Of a stretch of 7,484 nt of DNA, positions 6,182-7,484 are shown one piece after another (positions within the stretch are counted from its first letter, which is position 1; each line of letters begins with the position of its first letter). Below the pieces are notes generated by a model, which searched no databases, was not told the DNA's origin, and was given only the letters and a program-made list of their open reading frames with translations. The position numbers were made by a program, and so were the translations under genes. The stretch comes from Nitrosomonas sp. (GTDB lineage Bacteria > Pseudomonadota > Gammaproteobacteria > Burkholderiales > Nitrosomonadaceae): NCBI GenBank assembly GCA_021774205.1, contig JAJFJI010000160.1, forward strand, positions 1-7,484, given 5' to 3'.

Positions 6182-6504
6182 TAGAATGTTATAGACAATA
6201 AATGGGCGGTTCTTGGTAGATGGAGGTGTCATTTAACGCCCCGCAGCTTTATTACTTATTACTGTCGCGGTCAACTGAAGATTTTAGGTTTAATATGTTG
6301 TGTATTGTATACAAGTGGTTTATGGCTTTTTTAGTTGCCGGAGAAGAATCAACAATTATATTAAAACTTGACAGCTAAACATCTGGTGAAGTCTACTATC
6401 GAATTCAAACAATTCATTCAGCGGTCCGAGTTTGATTGACCAACCTTAACGTCGTTAATTTTTTTCAATTCGTTAGTCAAAGGGAGCCGCTTTAATCCTA
6501 TCTT
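6182..6504. other. 323-bp intergenic region between the metal cluster and the kinase gene
   Basis: No convincing gene is visible. A 52-codon frame (6220-6378) exists but lacks a ribosome site. A perfect -35 hexamer TTGACA lies at 6368-6373, but the best -10-like sequence, TACTAT at 6394-6399, is 20 bases away, so a promoter here is only possible. A short GGGCG/CGCCC pair (6204-6208, 6237-6241) follows the lipoprotein gene without a T-run, so it is not a credible terminator. The 3' part holds the nested dyad described separately. The region probably separates two transcription units. Confidence 0.6.
6436..6480 (+). terminator. Nested dyad with T-run: weak terminator or leader structure before the kinase
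   Basis: TTAAC (6446-6450) and GTTAA (6454-6458) form a short stem with a 3-base loop, directly followed by seven T (6459-6465). This has the layout of an intrinsic terminator, but the stem is short and AT-rich. Around it TTGACCAAC (6436-6444) can pair with GTTAGTCAA (6472-6480) with a single C/A mismatch, and the purine-rich AGGGAG follows at once. It could end transcription of the upstream cluster or act as a leader element of the kinase gene; the sequence does not decide. Confidence 0.3.
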
Positions 6505-7484
6505 GTGCGATTAATCGAAGCATTACAGAACCCCACATTATTCGATCATCCAGTTACAAACTTTGAGCTGATCGAGACCCATATTTCATGGGTACTTTTA
6601 ACGGGGCAATATGCTTATAAGATAAAAAAACCGGTTGACTTTGGTTTTTTGGATTTTTCGTCACTTGAGAAACGTCATTTCTACTGTACCGAAGAAGTCA
6701 GACTCAACCGTCGTCTAGCGCCACAACTTTATTTGGAAGTCGTTACCATATGTGGCCTAGCGGCGCAGCCCAATCTGGATGGGCAGGGGTTGGTGGTCGA
6801 ATACGCGGTTAAAATGCGACAATTTCCACAATCGGCGCAACTGGATCGTTTGTTATCGGACGAAGGACTGGATCATCGTCTTATCAATAAATTAGCTGGT
6901 AAAGTAGCGGATTTCCATTTGTCGATTAAATCTGCATCAGCGGACAGCGCATTCGGTGACTTGGAACATATCCGGCAGCCTGTTTTAGAAAATTTTCAAC
7001 ATATTCGCAGCTGCATTAATGATACAAGTGTTGAGCCCATACTGAACAAGCTGGAGCGCTGGAGTCAACAGCAGTTAGACGATATGGCCGACATTATCCG
7101 GCAGCGTAAGGCGGCGGGTTTTATCCGGGAATGCCATGGCGATATGCACTTGCGCAACATTGCCTGGTGGGATGACGAAATTGTTATTTTTGATTGTATC
7201 GAATTTAATAAAAATTTCTTCTGGATCGATGTGATGAGTGACATTGCCTTTTTGGTTATGGATCTTGAAGACCGGCAACAATACGCGCTGGCAAATCGTT
7301 TTCTAAATAATTATCTGGAAATAACCGGGGATTACGCGGGTGTCCAGTTACTAAAATTTTATAAAATCTATCGCGCGCTGGTTCGAGCAAAAGTTGATGC
7401 ATTACGCGCAGGTCAGGAAAATGTTGGAACGCAGGCTTACGACAAAACATTTCAGGACTGTGTTCAATATCTACAATTGGCGGA
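6505..7484 (+). CDS. Aminoglycoside-phosphotransferase-like kinase, N-terminal part (truncated by window end)
   Basis: An open frame from GTG at 6505 runs 326 codons to the window edge without a stop. The product begins MRLIEALQNPTLFDHPV and continues with ETHISWVLLTGQYAYKIKKP, where Lys39, Lys41 and Lys42 sit in the expected nucleotide-binding strand. The protein-kinase-like catalytic loop HGDMHLRN follows at residues 211-218, and IFDCIEF supplies the metal-binding Asp230. This is the pattern of the COG2187 family of APH-fold proteins, which commonly carry a C-terminal P-loop kinase domain (COG0645-like) and reach about 500 residues; that half would lie beyond the window. Substrates of the family are not well established and it should not be read as an antibiotic-resistance gene. 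An in-frame TAA lies 12 bases before the GTG, so the start cannot be further upstream. The ribosome site is poor (AGGGAG is 18 bases away). There is no evident link to the metal cluster. Confidence 0.85.
   Translation, partial: MRLIEALQNPTLFDHPVTNFELIETHISWVLLTGQYAYKIKKPVDFGFLDFSSLEKRHFYCTEEVRLNRRLAPQLYLEVVTICGLAAQPNLDGQGLVVEYAVKMRQFPQSAQLDRLLSDEGLDHRLINKLAGKVADFHLSIKSASADSAFGDLEHIRQPVLENFQHIRSCINDTSVEPILNKLERWSQQQLDDMADIIRQRKAAGFIRECHGDMHLRNIAWWDDEIVIFDCIEFNKNFFWIDVMSDIAFLVMDLEDRQQYALANRFLNNYLEITGDYAGVQLLKFYKIYRALVRAKVDALRAGQENVGTQAYDKTFQDCVQYLQLA

Noticed and set aside
6220..6378. A 52-codon plus-strand open frame beginning MEVSFNAPQL in the gap before the kinase gene.
   Set aside because: No ribosome site, no recognisable motif, and a length that easily arises by chance; not supported as a gene.
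4977..6454. The 9-mer TTAACGTCG occurs both before copC (4977-4985) and before the kinase gene (6446-6454).
   Set aside because: Many 9-mers repeat by chance in 7.5 kb, and the surrounding bases do not align well, so no shared regulatory site is claimed.
7075..7450. Minus-strand open frames opposite the kinase gene.
   Set aside because: The plus-strand frame carries clear kinase motifs over the same bases; the antisense frames have none.
6505..7484. Reading the kinase as an antibiotic-resistance determinant.
   Set aside because: The HGDxHxxN loop is shared by many APH-fold kinases; the N-terminal ETHISWVLLTG...YKIKKP pattern fits the widespread COG2187 family, which is not known for resistance.

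Overview
The window looks like a chromosomal segment of a Gram-negative gammaproteobacterium. The evidence is an outer-membrane TonB-dependent receptor, periplasmic CopC and thioredoxin-fold proteins, a lipoprotein, and moderately AT-rich coding DNA. A methanotroph-like (Methylococcales) host is my guess from overall protein flavour and the copper theme; nothing in the window proves it.

Layout. Bases 1-141 are the end of an IS256-family insertion sequence, with the first 24 codons of its transposase on the minus strand. Bases 142-287 are a regulatory region with two dyads around a plausible sigma70 promoter. Five plus-strand genes follow, closely spaced: a 960-codon fusion of a HupE/UreJ-type metal permease to a complete TonB-dependent receptor (288-3170); a secreted thioredoxin-fold protein with a CSSC motif (3218-3706); a secreted six-Asp-box beta-propeller with CxCC and GCPH motifs, whose start overlaps the previous stop as TGATG (3706-4938); a CopC-type periplasmic copper protein (5046-5438); and an unrecognised protein with a lipobox and a C-terminal membrane helix (5489-6181). 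A 323-bp gap with only weak signals (6182-6504) precedes a truncated gene for an aminoglycoside-phosphotransferase-like kinase (6505 to the window end), which is probably unrelated to the cluster.

How the genes may work together. The five-gene block reads as a metal-acquisition or metal-handling cluster. The receptor would bring a metal or metal complex across the outer membrane and the HupE part would move metal across the inner membrane. CopC would bind Cu(II) in the periplasm, and the thioredoxin-like protein could keep the cysteines of the propeller protein, or metal-binding thiols, in the right redox state. HupE relatives point to nickel/cobalt and CopC points to copper, so the substrate is open.

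The most striking feature is that the inner-membrane permease and the outer-membrane receptor share one uninterrupted reading frame. The last hydrophobic helix of the permease ends in a signal-peptidase-like site just before the receptor. The predicted topology fits a precursor cleaved at the inner membrane into two proteins for two membranes.
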